From the NCBI RefSeq assembly GCF_003730115.1, contig NZ_RJVP01000006.1, forward strand, positions 62,001 through 126,000: DNA of 64,000 bases, read 5' to 3'. Below are positions 1-8,256 of this stretch, in pieces; within the stretch, counting starts at the first letter, position 1, and the number at the start of each line of letters is the position of its first letter. A program made the translations under genes and the position numbers. The notes below the pieces were generated by a model. It saw only the letters and a list, made by a program, of their open reading frames with translations, was not told where the DNA came from and did not search any database. The DNA is from Pseudomethylobacillus aquaticus (GTDB taxonomy: Bacteria > Pseudomonadota > Gammaproteobacteria > Burkholderiales > Methylophilaceae).

Positions 1-42
1 CTTGAAGCTGATTTTGCATAAAAAACGTCACCTATTTTGCGG

Positions 43-48
43 TATAAT
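43..48 (+). promoter_or_regulatory. candidate -10 element upstream of gnd
   Basis: A perfect TATAAT hexamer lies about 90 bp before the gnd start in an AT-rich stretch. No convincing -35 hexamer is seen at 16-18 bp spacing, so this is only a candidate sigma70 promoter. Confidence 0.35.
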
Positions 49-140
49 TTAATACTTATGCAGCTCAAAAAAGCGCATATGAATTTTCTTAAATCTCAAC
101 CAGAGATGATGACACATCATCCTCATCAAGGAAAACACAA

Positions 141-1061
141 ATGAAATTAGCAATGCTGGGTTTGGGCAAAATGGGCGGCAACATGGCACGCCGTCTGCAA
201 AAGGGTGGCATTGAAGTCGTCGGCTTTGACTTCAACCAGGACACCGTGAATCAGATCGCGCAAGAAAGCGGCATGATCCCATCCAAATCCGTAGAAGACG
301 CTGTTGCCAAACTGGGCGACGGCCAGAAGATCGTGTGGATGATGCTGCCTAGCGGCGAGCCGACCGAAAACCAGATCAAGGCGCTGGTTCCGCTGCTGAA
401 CAAGGGCGACATCATCATTGATGGTGGTAACTCGAATTACAAGGACAGCCAGCGCCGTGGCGCATGGCTGGCTGAACAAGGCCTGGGCTTCATGGACTGT
501 GGTACCTCCGGTGGTATCTGGGGCCTGCAGAACGGCTACTGCCTGATGGTAGGTGCCAATGACGACGTTGCAAAGACGCTGACCCCTGTGCTGATCGCGC
601 TGGCTCCTTCCAAGGAGAACGGCTGGGCGCATGTAGGCCCGATCGGTTCAGGCCACTTCACCAAGATGATACACAACGGTATCGAATACGGCATGATGCA
701 GGCGATGGCTGAAGGCCTGGACCTGATCAAGGGCAAGGAAGAATTCAACCTCGACCTGGCCCAGATCACCGAACTGTGGCGTCATGGTTCCGTCGTCCGC
801 AGCTGGTTGCTGGATCTGACCGCTGACGCACTGAAGGACGACCAGGAACTGGCCGCTGTTGCGCCTTACGTTGCAGACTCCGGCGAAGGCCGCTGGACCG
901 TAATGGAATCGGTTGAACAAGGTGTAGCCGCTCCAGTGCTGACCCTGGCACTGCAAGCCCGCTTCAGAAGCCAGGATGCAAGTGGCTACAGCTACAAGCT
1001 GTTGTCCATGATGCGTAATGGCTTCGGTGGCCACTTCGTCAAATCGGTTGGCGACAAGTAA
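141..1061 (+). CDS. gnd: 6-phosphogluconate dehydrogenase, decarboxylating (short NAD-type)
   Basis: Oxidises and decarboxylates 6-phosphogluconate to ribulose 5-phosphate in the cytosol. The 306-residue length fits the short GndA/YqeC-like class rather than the 470-residue enteric enzyme. Visible motifs are the N-terminal Rossmann glycine run GLGKMGGNM (residues 7-15), DCGTSGGIWGL near residue 119, and the catalytic-lysine region HFTKMIHNGIEYG near residue 172. An AAGGAAA ribosome-binding site precedes the ATG. zwf follows on the same strand after 91 bp. In RuMP methylotrophs, gnd and zwf together with Hps/Phi form the dissimilatory cycle that oxidises formaldehyde to CO2; that role is inferred from family knowledge and the hps, phi and tal genes near 57-60 kb. 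Confidence 0.95.
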   Translation: MKLAMLGLGKMGGNMARRLQKGGIEVVGFDFNQDTVNQIAQESGMIPSKSVEDAVAKLGDGQKIVWMMLPSGEPTENQIKALVPLLNKGDIIIDGGNSNYKDSQRRGAWLAEQGLGFMDCGTSGGIWGLQNGYCLMVGANDDVAKTLTPVLIALAPSKENGWAHVGPIGSGHFTKMIHNGIEYGMMQAMAEGLDLIKGKEEFNLDLAQITELWRHGSVVRSWLLDLTADALKDDQELAAVAPYVADSGEGRWTVMESVEQGVAAPVLTLALQARFRSQDASGYSYKLLSMMRNGFGGHFVKSVGDK

Positions 1062-1074
1062 TCACCAAGCACCT

Positions 1075-1096
1075 CGGGAGATGGCAACATCTCCCG
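1075..1096 (+). repeat. intercistronic hairpin between gnd and zwf
   Basis: CGGGAGAT and ATCTCCCG form a perfect 8-bp stem around a 6-nt loop, 14 nt after the gnd stop. No T-run follows, so it is more likely an mRNA-stabilising or partial-termination structure than a strong terminator. Confidence 0.5.
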
Positions 1097-1102
1097 ACTG
1101 CA

Positions 1103-1138
1103 TTTCTGATCTCTAGGTTTCTGATTTCTGATTTCTGA
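1103..1138 (+). repeat. TTTCTGA heptamer repeats before zwf
   Basis: Four copies of TTTCTGA lie at 1103, 1118, 1125 and 1132; the last three are perfectly in tandem. The array sits between the gnd-zwf hairpin and the zwf start, ending 14 nt before the ATG, so it occupies the place where a ribosome-binding site would be expected. Confidence 0.7.
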
Positions 1139-1152
1139 TTGAAAGTTTAGTC

Positions 1153-2634
1153 ATGACAAAACAAATCGACCCGTGCACACTGGTCCTTTTTGGTGCCAGC
1201 GGTAACCTTTCCCGCGTCAAACTGATGCCAGGGCTGTTCCGTCTGGATGCCGCAGGCCGTCTGCCGGCCGAGATGAAGATCCTGTCTGTGGGTCGCGGTG
1301 AAGTCTCCCGTGAAGCCTGGCTGGCAGACATCAAAGGCATGCTGGATGCCAAGTTCAAAAAGGGCTACGACCAGCAAGTGTTTGAGCGCTTCATCGAGCG
1401 CAACTTCTACCACGCCAACCCGCCTACCGATCCAAATGCCTTCCAGCGCATGAAGGAAACCCTGTCCAACGACAAGGTGTTCCCACAGAATCTGGCTTAT
1501 TTCCTGTCGGTACGTCCGTCCGATTTCGCGCCTGTGGTTGACCAGCTGGCGGCGGTCGACCTGTTGAATGAAGAGAACTACTGGCGTCGTGTGGTGATCG
1601 AGAAGCCGTTCGGTACCGACCTGCCTTCCGCCAAGGCGCTGCAGGCGTCCATCACCAAGCACCTGAAGGAAAGCCAGATCTACCGTATCGACCACTATCT
1701 GGGCAAGTCGGCGCTGCAGAACATCATGCTGCAACGTTTCGCCAACACCCTGCTGGAACCGATCTGGAACAAGGATTACATCGATCATGTGCAGATCACC
1801 AACACCGAGATGCTGGGTGTGGGCGACCGCACCCAGTTCTACGATGCCACCGGCGCACTGCGCGACATGATACAGAGCCACATCCTGCAAACCCTGGCAC
1901 TGACCGCCATGGAGATGCCTGCCGCGCTGACGCCGGAAGGCATCCGTGCCGAGAAGATCAAGGTGCTGGAAGCCATTCGCGCCATCCCGGTCGACCAACT
2001 GGACAAGCATGCGTTCCGCGCCCAATATGCGGCCGGTGAAGTCAACGGCGAGCAGGTGCCTGGCTATCTGGAAGAGCTGGGCGACAGCAGCAGCGTGGTG
2101 GAAACCTATGCCGCACTGAAGCTGTTCATCGACAATCCTCGCTGGGAAGGCGTGCCGTTCTACATCCGCACCGCCAAGCGCCTGCATGAGGCCGATACGC
2201 GCATCTCCATCCGCTTCAAGAAGTCGCCACTGCAGATCGGCGACGGTCAGGATCAAAACTGGCTGATGCTGGGCATACAGCCACGCGAGTGCATCAAGAT
2301 GGAGATCCAGTCCAAGATCCCGGGTCTGGATATCAACACACGCACCATACAACTGGATGCGGCCAACCGTCAGGATGGCGATGAATCCATCGACGCGTAT
2401 GAAGCGCTGCTGCTGAACCTGATGGAAGGCGATAACTCGCTGTACCTGCACATCAGTGAAGTGGAAGCGCAATGGCGTCTGGTCGACCCGGTCATCGAAG
2501 CCTGGGCCAAGGATCGCCAGCCGGTACATCAGTACCCGGCTGGTAGCCGTGACCCAGAAGCGTCCAAGGTGATCTTCGAACACGAAGACCAGTTCTGGCG
2601 CTACAGCATAGAACTGGGCGGCGACGCACACTAA
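1153..2634 (+). CDS. zwf: glucose-6-phosphate 1-dehydrogenase
   Basis: Oxidises glucose 6-phosphate to 6-phosphogluconolactone, supplying NAD(P)H and feeding gnd. At 493 residues it is full length. The N-terminal coenzyme loop reads FGASGNLSRVKL, with Asn where most homologues have Asp, followed by EKPFGTDL and the active-site signature RIDHYLGK near residue 178. It is co-directional with gnd. The ATG gives a start matching the family; no strong Shine-Dalgarno is visible because of the TTTCTGA array upstream. An intrinsic terminator follows within 25 bp. Confidence 0.96.
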   Translation: MTKQIDPCTLVLFGASGNLSRVKLMPGLFRLDAAGRLPAEMKILSVGRGEVSREAWLADIKGMLDAKFKKGYDQQVFERFIERNFYHANPPTDPNAFQRMKETLSNDKVFPQNLAYFLSVRPSDFAPVVDQLAAVDLLNEENYWRRVVIEKPFGTDLPSAKALQASITKHLKESQIYRIDHYLGKSALQNIMLQRFANTLLEPIWNKDYIDHVQITNTEMLGVGDRTQFYDATGALRDMIQSHILQTLALTAMEMPAALTPEGIRAEKIKVLEAIRAIPVDQLDKHAFRAQYAAGEVNGEQVPGYLEELGDSSSVVETYAALKLFIDNPRWEGVPFYIRTAKRLHEADTRISIRFKKSPLQIGDGQDQNWLMLGIQPRECIKMEIQSKIPGLDINTRTIQLDAANRQDGDESIDAYEALLLNLMEGDNSLYLHISEVEAQWRLVDPVIEAWAKDRQPVHQYPAGSRDPEASKVIFEHEDQFWRYSIELGGDAH

Positions 2635-2655
2635 ATCTGTATCAGCAAGCCCATG

Positions 2656-2690
2656 CAGCCGCGTTTCAGTTAGGAACGCGGCTGTTTTTT
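2656..2690 (+). terminator. rho-independent terminator after zwf
   Basis: CAGCCGCGTT and AACGCGGCTG form a perfect 10-bp GC-rich stem with a 9-nt loop, directly followed by six T residues. Confidence 0.9.
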
Positions 2691-2738
2691 ATGTAGGATA
2701 ACGCCGACGCGACACACCGTTATTAGCGAGGGAATACG

Positions 2739-3314
2739 ATGAGCATCAAATCCGACAAATGGATACGCCGCATGGCCGAAGAGTACGACATGATTTCGCC
2801 GTTCGAGCCAGGTCAGGTCAAAGTCAATGCGGCGGGTGAACGCCTGGTGTCGTATGGCACCTCCAGCTACGGCTACGATATCCGTTGTTCCAGCGAATTC
2901 AAGCTGTTCACCAACCTCAACAGCACCATCGTGGACCCCAAGAATTTCGATCCGAATTCCTTCGTGGAAGTGAATGCGGATTACTGCATCATCCCGCCCA
3001 ACTCCTTCGCACTGGCGCGTACGGTGGAATATTTCCGCATCCCTCGCAATGTGCTGACCGTGTGTCTAGGCAAATCCACCTACGCGCGTTGCGGCATCAT
3101 CGTCAATGTCACCCCGTTCGAACCGGAATGGGAAGGCTATGTGACGCTGGAGTTCAGCAACACCACCCCGCTACCTGCCAAGATCTACGCTAACGAAGGC
3201 TGCGCGCAAGTGCTGTTCTTCGAAGCCGATGCCGATGATATATGCGAGACTTCCTACAAGGATCGTGGTGGTAAATATCAGGGTCAAGTGGGTGTCACGC
3301 TGCCAAAAATCTGA
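2739..3314 (+). CDS. dcd: dCTP deaminase
   Basis: Deaminates dCTP to dUTP, the main source of dUMP for thymidylate synthase (thyA lies at 45 kb). The 191-residue length fits the homotrimeric Dcd family. Conserved elements are the N-terminal [15 protein letters not shown], the [11 protein letters not shown] block near residue 110, and [12 protein letters not shown], which carries the catalytic glutamate. A GAGGG ribosome-binding site lies about 9 nt before the ATG. The neighbouring decarboxylase gene is a common betaproteobacterial partner. Confidence 0.95.
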   Translation: MSIKSDKWIRRMAEEYDMISPFEPGQVKVNAAGERLVSYGTSSYGYDIRCSSEFKLFTNLNSTIVDPKNFDPNSFVEVNADYCIIPPNSFALARTVEYFRIPRNVLTVCLGKSTYARCGIIVNVTPFEPEWEGYVTLEFSNTTPLPAKIYANEGCAQVLFFEADADDICETSYKDRGGKYQGQVGVTLPKI

Positions 3315-3480
3315 GCTGGATGAAGCGCTTGCAGACCACACTGCACGTCGCATCCCCGACTTTGTGACCGGGTTGTGTCAAATCACGGTCCGGTCATCAA
3401 AACATGCTATATTTCGGCCCTTTCAGTCAACCAGCTCGCCATGTTCAGGCGGCTGCAAGCAGGTCACTTAGGAAGCCACG

Positions 3481-5721
3481 ATGAAATTCCGTTTCCCTGT
3501 CGTCATCATCGACGAAGATTTCCGTTCCGAGAACTCGTCCGGTCTGGGCATACGCGTGCTGGCCAAGGCGCTCGAAGTCGAGGGTTATGAAGTGCTGGGC
3601 GTCACCAGCTATGGCGACCTGACTTCCTTCGCGCAACAGCAAAGCCGCGCCTCAGCCTTCATCCTGTCCATCGACGATGAAGAGATCGTCGAGGAAAAAC
3701 CGGAAGCGCTGGAGAATCTGCGCAAGTTCGTGGACGAGATCCGCTACCGCAACGAGGAGATCCCGATCTTCCTGCACGGCGAGACGCGTACTTCACGCCA
3801 TATCCCCAACGAGATCCTGCGCGAGCTGAACGGTTTCATCCACATGCATGAAGACACGCCGGAATTCGTGGCGCGCTACATCATCCGTGAAGCCAAGACC
3901 TATCTGGACAGTCTGCCGCCGCCGTTCTTCAAGGCACTGACCCATTATGCGGCGGATGGCTCCTATTCCTGGCACTGCCCCGGCCATTCAGGCGGCGTGG
4001 CCTTTCTGAAATCGCCAGTCGGGCAGATGTTCCACCAGTTCTTCGGCGAGAATATGCTGCGTGCCGACGTGTGTAATGCCGTGGACGAGCTGGGTCAGTT
4101 GCTGGACCATACCGGCCCGGTCGCCGCTTCCGAGCGCAATGCCGCACGCATCTTCAATTGCGATCATTTGTTCTTTGTCACCAATGGCACCTCCACCTCG
4201 AACAAGATCGTGTGGAACTCCACCGTCGCGCCTGGTGATATCGTGGTGGTGGACCGCAACTGCCACAAGTCGGTACTGCACTCCATCATCATGACCGGCG
4301 CCGTGCCGGTATTCCTGATGCCGACCCGCAACCACTTCGGCATCATCGGGCCTATTCCAAAAGAGGAGTTCGCCTGGGAGAACATCCAGAAAAAGATCGC
4401 CCGCAACCCGTTCGCGGAAGACAAGAACGCCAAGCCGCGCGTGCTGACCATCACCCAATCCACCTACGATGGCGTGCTGTACAACGTGGAAGAGATCAAG
4501 GAGATGCTGGATGGCAAGATCGACACCCTGCATTTCGATGAAGCCTGGCTGCCGCACGCTACCTTCCACGACTTCTACGGCGACTACCATGCCATCGGTG
4601 CTGACCGTCCGCGCTGCAAGGAATCCATGGTGTTCTCCACGCAATCCACGCACAAACTGCTGGCTGGCCTGAGCCAGGCCTCGCAGATCCTGGTGCAGGA
4701 CGCACAGGACATCCAGCTGGACCGCGACGTGTTCAACGAAGCTTATCTGATGCACACCTCCACCAGCCCGCAATACTCCATCATCGCTTCGTGCGATGTG
4801 GCCGCGGCCATGATGGAAGCGCCGGGCGGTACCGCATTGGTGGAAGAGTCACTGATGGAAGCGCTGGATTTCCGCCGCGCCATGCGCAAGGTGGACGAGG
4901 AATGGGGCACTGACTGGTGGTTCAAGGTGTGGGGTCCGGACGACCTGTCCGAAGAAGGCATCGAAGAGCGCGAAGCCTGGATGCTGAAGGCTGGCGAACG
5001 CTGGCATGGTTTCGGCAATCTGGCGCCCGGCTTCAATATGCTGGACCCGATCAAGGCCACCATCATTACGCCCGGCCTGGATGTAGGCGGTGATTTCTCG
5101 GACGACTGCGGCATTCCGGCCGCCATCGTCACCAAATACCTGGCCGAGCACGGCGTCATCGTCGAGAAGACCGGCCTGTATTCCTTCTTCATCATGTTCA
5201 CCATCGGCATCACCAAGGGCCGCTGGAACACCATGGTGGCCGCCTTGCAGCAGTTCAAGGATGACTACGACAAGAACCAGCCGCTCTGGAAAGTGCTGCC
5301 GGAATTCGTCGCCAAGCATACCCGCTATGAGCGTATGGGCCTCAAGGACCTGTGTACGCAGATCCATCAGGTCTATAAGGCCAATGACGTGGCACGCCTG
5401 ACCACCGAGATGTACCTGTCGGACATGATCCCGGCGATGAAGCCTACCGATGCGTTCGCACGCATGGCGCACCGCAAGATCGACCGCGTACAGATCGAGG
5501 AACTGGAAGGCCGCATCACCGCCGTGCTGCTGACGCCCTACCCGCCAGGCATCCCGCTGCTGATCCCGGGTGAGCGTTTTAATCGCATCATCGTCGACTA
5601 TCTGAAATTCGCGCGCTCATTCAACGAGCAGTTCCCCGGCTTCGAAACCGATGTGCACGGCCTGGTGAAACAGGTGATAGATGGCAAGTCCTGTTATTTT
5701 GTGGACTGCGTGGCTCAGTAA
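3481..5721 (+). CDS. Orn/Lys/Arg decarboxylase family protein
   Basis: A 746-residue fold-type I PLP decarboxylase of the large LdcC/AdiA/SpeC family. Residues 1-130 form the receiver-like N-terminal wing domain. The PLP domain follows, with the Schiff-base lysine in QSTHKLLAGLSQAS (residues 392-405) and the WHCPGHSGG block near 161. The C-terminal domain ends at the stop. It makes a diamine or agmatine from lysine, ornithine or arginine; the substrate cannot be decided by eye, though arginine or lysine is the usual annotation for this betaproteobacterial form next to dcd. The start ATG has an AGGAAG ribosome-binding site. It is followed by a terminator shared with convergent folA. Confidence 0.9.
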   Translation: MKFRFPVVIIDEDFRSENSSGLGIRVLAKALEVEGYEVLGVTSYGDLTSFAQQQSRASAFILSIDDEEIVEEKPEALENLRKFVDEIRYRNEEIPIFLHGETRTSRHIPNEILRELNGFIHMHEDTPEFVARYIIREAKTYLDSLPPPFFKALTHYAADGSYSWHCPGHSGGVAFLKSPVGQMFHQFFGENMLRADVCNAVDELGQLLDHTGPVAASERNAARIFNCDHLFFVTNGTSTSNKIVWNSTVAPGDIVVVDRNCHKSVLHSIIMTGAVPVFLMPTRNHFGIIGPIPKEEFAWENIQKKIARNPFAEDKNAKPRVLTITQSTYDGVLYNVEEIKEMLDGKIDTLHFDEAWLPHATFHDFYGDYHAIGADRPRCKESMVFSTQSTHKLLAGLSQASQILVQDAQDIQLDRDVFNEAYLMHTSTSPQYSIIASCDVAAAMMEAPGGTALVEESLMEALDFRRAMRKVDEEWGTDWWFKVWGPDDLSEEGIEEREAWMLKAGERWHGFGNLAPGFNMLDPIKATIITPGLDVGGDFSDDCGIPAAIVTKYLAEHGVIVEKTGLYSFFIMFTIGITKGRWNTMVAALQQFKDDYDKNQPLWKVLPEFVAKHTRYERMGLKDLCTQIHQVYKANDVARLTTEMYLSDMIPAMKPTDAFARMAHRKIDRVQIEELEGRITAVLLTPYPPGIPLLIPGERFNRIIVDYLKFARSFNEQFPGFETDVHGLVKQVIDGKSCYFVDCVAQ

Positions 5722-5743
5722 ATCCGCCCTCTAGTCCTCGAAG

Positions 5744-5775
5744 AAAAACGCAGCGCCAAAACGCTGCGTTTTTTT
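5744..5775. terminator. bidirectional terminator between decarboxylase and folA
   Basis: AACGCAGCG and CGCTGCGTT make a perfect 9-bp stem with a 6-nt loop. A T-run lies on the right and an A-run on the left, so it can end both convergent genes. Confidence 0.85.
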
Positions 5776-5803
5776 ATATCGAGAACCAGGCTAGAAGGCG
5801 TGC

Positions 5804-6286
5804 TTAACGCCGCTCCAGCGTCACATAGCTGAACCGGATGCCCTGCGCACTGACATGTGCTTCGCGCTGCGTTTCCTGCCAGCAGTCAGCATCGAATTCG
5901 GGCAGGAAGGTATCACCCGCATAGTCGGCTTCCAGCTCGGTCAGATAGATACGATCCACGTTTTCCAGCGCTTCTGCATAGAGCTGCGCACCGCCGATCA
6001 CGAAGGCCTCGGCATCGGCGGCACTGACCGCCAGTGCCTCTGCCAGCGAGCCCACCACCAGCGCACCCGGCACCTGGTAATCCGGATTACGCGTCACGAT
6101 CACCGTGATGCGGTCCGGCAGCAGCCGGTTCAGCGACTCGTAGGTTTTGCGACCCATAATGATATGATGGCCCGTGGTCAGCGCCCGGAAGCGCTTGAGA
6201 TCTTCAGGAAGGTGCCAGGGCAGACGGTTTTCCACCCCGATCACACGATTTCGCGCCATGGCGACAATAAGAGAGCGTTTGGACAT
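5804..6286 (-). CDS. folA: dihydrofolate reductase
   Basis: NADPH-dependent reduction of dihydrofolate to tetrahydrofolate. The 160-residue length is typical. Family motifs are IVAMARNRVIG at the N-terminus, LPWHLPEDLKRFRALT (residues 21-36) with the folate-binding acidic residue, and IIMGRKTYESL near residue 42 with the NADPH-binding arginine. The start is placed at the ATG at 6286, giving MSKRSLIVAMARN; an upstream in-frame start at 6319 would add 11 residues not seen in the family. It diverges from the histidine kinase gene with only 47 bp between the starts. Confidence 0.94.
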   Translation of the reverse strand: MSKRSLIVAMARNRVIGVENRLPWHLPEDLKRFRALTTGHHIIMGRKTYESLNRLLPDRITVIVTRNPDYQVPGALVVGSLAEALAVSAADAEAFVIGGAQLYAEALENVDRIYLTELEADYAGDTFLPEFDADCWQETQREAHVSAQGIRFSYVTLERR

Positions 6287-6333
6287 ACGCCTGATTATAC
6301 TTGTGAATACCCACCTCATCAGGGTGCTCTAGT

Positions 6334-7776
6334 TTGAAGATACATTACCCACGCTCATTTCTACGCCTGCTGTTGCTGGGCTTTGCACTGGCCATGCTGC
6401 CCTTGCTGCTGGCATTCGCCAACGCCAGCCTGTACCTGGATCGCCTTGCCGAGCAAAGCCGCAACACCGTGGCACAGGCGGTGCAAGCCACACGCGCCAG
6501 CCGCCTGCTGGTGGAGCAACTCAACCAGATGGAACGCAGCGCACGGCAATATTTCGTGCTGCATGACCGTAGCCTGCTCGATCATTATCAGGAATCCCGC
6601 GATAAATTCCTCGCGGCCGGGCAGGAGCTGGAAGCGCTACCGCTGGATCAACAGCAACGCACCACACTCGCGGCGCTGCGCAAGCTGGAAAGCACGATGC
6701 AGCAGCGCATCCGTGTGCCTCACCAGGAGGGGGAGCCGGACCCGGCCATCATCGCCGACTTTGTCAGCATGGCCGATCATGCACAACGCATACTGCAGGG
6801 TAACAGCCTGCTCACCGACCGCGCGGCAGCCAGGCTGGCAGAAACGGCGGCCGAGACCCAGCGCATGATGTTATGGCAGAGCCTGACCTTGTTGCCGGTC
6901 GCCATCCTGGTGGCATTGACCATCACCTTTCTGGTCGCCCAGCCGATACGCCGCATGGACGCGGCAATACGCCGCCTGGGCGAGGGGCAATACCATCAGC
7001 CCATCAGTATCGACGGGCCGGGCGATCTGCGCACTCTGGGTGAGCGTCTGGACTGGTTACGCGAACAACTGCAGTCGCTGGAAGCGCAGAAGCAGCGTTT
7101 TCTGCGTCATGTCTCGCACGAGCTGAAGACGCCGCTCACCGCGATCCGTGAAGGTAGCGAGCTGCTCAGTGAAGAAGTCGCGGGCAGCCTGACCCCGCAA
7201 CAACGCGAGATCGCCGAGATACTGCGTGACAACAGCCTGCGCCTGCAGCGCATGATAGAGAGCCTGCTGCGCTTCACCGCCGTGCAGTTCCACAAACCGC
7301 AGATGCAGTTCAGCCCGGTGAATCTGGCGCAACTGGTCGCAGACATCCTGCCGGACTACGCCCTCACCCTGCAGCACAAACACATCACGGTACAGCACCC
7401 TGCTGCCAGCGCAGCGCATGTGCTGGAAGGCGACGCCGAACAATTACGCAGCGCACTCGACAACCTGCTGTCGAATGCGATCAAATTCACCCCAGCAGAG
7501 GGCACCGTCGAAGTACGCATACAGCAGCAAGATGAGCAGATGTGCATTGATGTGATCGATAGCGGCCCCGGCGTCACGGAAGCGGACCGGCCACACCTGT
7601 TCGATCCCTTTTATCGTGGCAAAGGCCCGGAACAAACCATCATCAGCGGCACAGGTCTCGGGCTTTCCATCGCCAAGGAATACGTCACTGCGCATGGTGG
7701 TAGCATCGGTTTGCTGGATAGCGCACACGGCGCCCATTTCCAAATCACACTCCCTTTGAAAGCGAGCCTGTCTTGA
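6334..7776 (+). CDS. glrK: sensor histidine kinase, GlrK/QseE-like
   Basis: A 480-residue membrane kinase. There is an N-terminal membrane segment (about residues 8-28), a periplasmic helical sensor region, a second membrane segment (about 180-202) and a HAMP-like linker. The DHp domain has the phosphoacceptor histidine in HVSHELKTPLTAIREG (around residue 258). The HATPase_c domain shows an N box (DNLLSNAIKFTP), a G1 box (DSGPGV) and a GTGLGLSIAKEY box. The start is TTG. It overlaps the following lipoprotein gene by four bases (TTGA). The order kinase, small lipoprotein, NtrC-type regulator is that of glrK-qseG-glrR, so the kinase is expected to phosphorylate GlrR in response to envelope perturbation. 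Confidence 0.85.
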   Translation: MKIHYPRSFLRLLLLGFALAMLPLLLAFANASLYLDRLAEQSRNTVAQAVQATRASRLLVEQLNQMERSARQYFVLHDRSLLDHYQESRDKFLAAGQELEALPLDQQQRTTLAALRKLESTMQQRIRVPHQEGEPDPAIIADFVSMADHAQRILQGNSLLTDRAAARLAETAAETQRMMLWQSLTLLPVAILVALTITFLVAQPIRRMDAAIRRLGEGQYHQPISIDGPGDLRTLGERLDWLREQLQSLEAQKQRFLRHVSHELKTPLTAIREGSELLSEEVAGSLTPQQREIAEILRDNSLRLQRMIESLLRFTAVQFHKPQMQFSPVNLAQLVADILPDYALTLQHKHITVQHPAASAAHVLEGDAEQLRSALDNLLSNAIKFTPAEGTVEVRIQQQDEQMCIDVIDSGPGVTEADRPHLFDPFYRGKGPEQTIISGTGLGLSIAKEYVTAHGGSIGLLDSAHGAHFQITLPLKASLS

Positions 7777-8243
7777 TTCGATTCGCCTGCATCTGCCTGT
7801 TGTCCATGCTGGTCAGCGCCTGCGCCTCCATGCCGAATGGCGGCCATCGTGCTGATGGCATCACCGAAGCCTTATTCCGTGACAATGTGGACCGCTACTG
7901 GCTGGCTTATGCAGACAACGTGGGCCGTCAAGGCGCCGAAGCACAAAAGCGTGAGCTGGCTGAACTGCAAACCCACAAGGGTGACATCCGCAGCAGCATC
8001 AAGATCGCCCTGATCTACGGCATGCCCAACAGTGCGCTGCGCGACCCGGCCAAAGCCGCGCCCATGATCAACGAACTGCTGGGGCGCAATCTGCATATCG
8101 CACCTCGCACCTTGCTCAGCCTGCTGCGCGACCATCTGGCCGAGCGCGAGCGTCTGCTCACGCGTGCGGATGGCCTGCAACAAAAACTCAATGAACTGCG
8201 CGAGATCGACAACACCATGATCAAACGCGACCGCAGCAAGTAA
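7773..8243 (+). CDS. QseG/YfhG-like lipoprotein
   Basis: A 156-residue protein starting with TTG inside the kinase stop. It has a type II signal peptide with lipobox VSAC at residues 14-17, so it is predicted to be anchored in the envelope, and a helical, charged body. In enterobacteria the protein in this position (QseG) is an outer-membrane lipoprotein that controls the GlrK-type kinase. Sequence identity is too low for me to confirm by eye, so the assignment rests mainly on the lipobox, size and gene order. Confidence 0.7.
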   Translation: MIRFACICLLSMLVSACASMPNGGHRADGITEALFRDNVDRYWLAYADNVGRQGAEAQKRELAELQTHKGDIRSSIKIALIYGMPNSALRDPAKAAPMINELLGRNLHIAPRTLLSLLRDHLAERERLLTRADGLQQKLNELREIDNTMIKRDRSK

Positions 8244-8256
8244 CGGGTAAACCAAC

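Noticed and set aside
1147-2631. 494-codon open frame antisense to zwf
   Set aside because: It mirrors zwf exactly, shows no family motif, and is explained by biased third codon positions. Similar antisense frames at 48065-49249 and 49329-50792 were dropped for the same reason.
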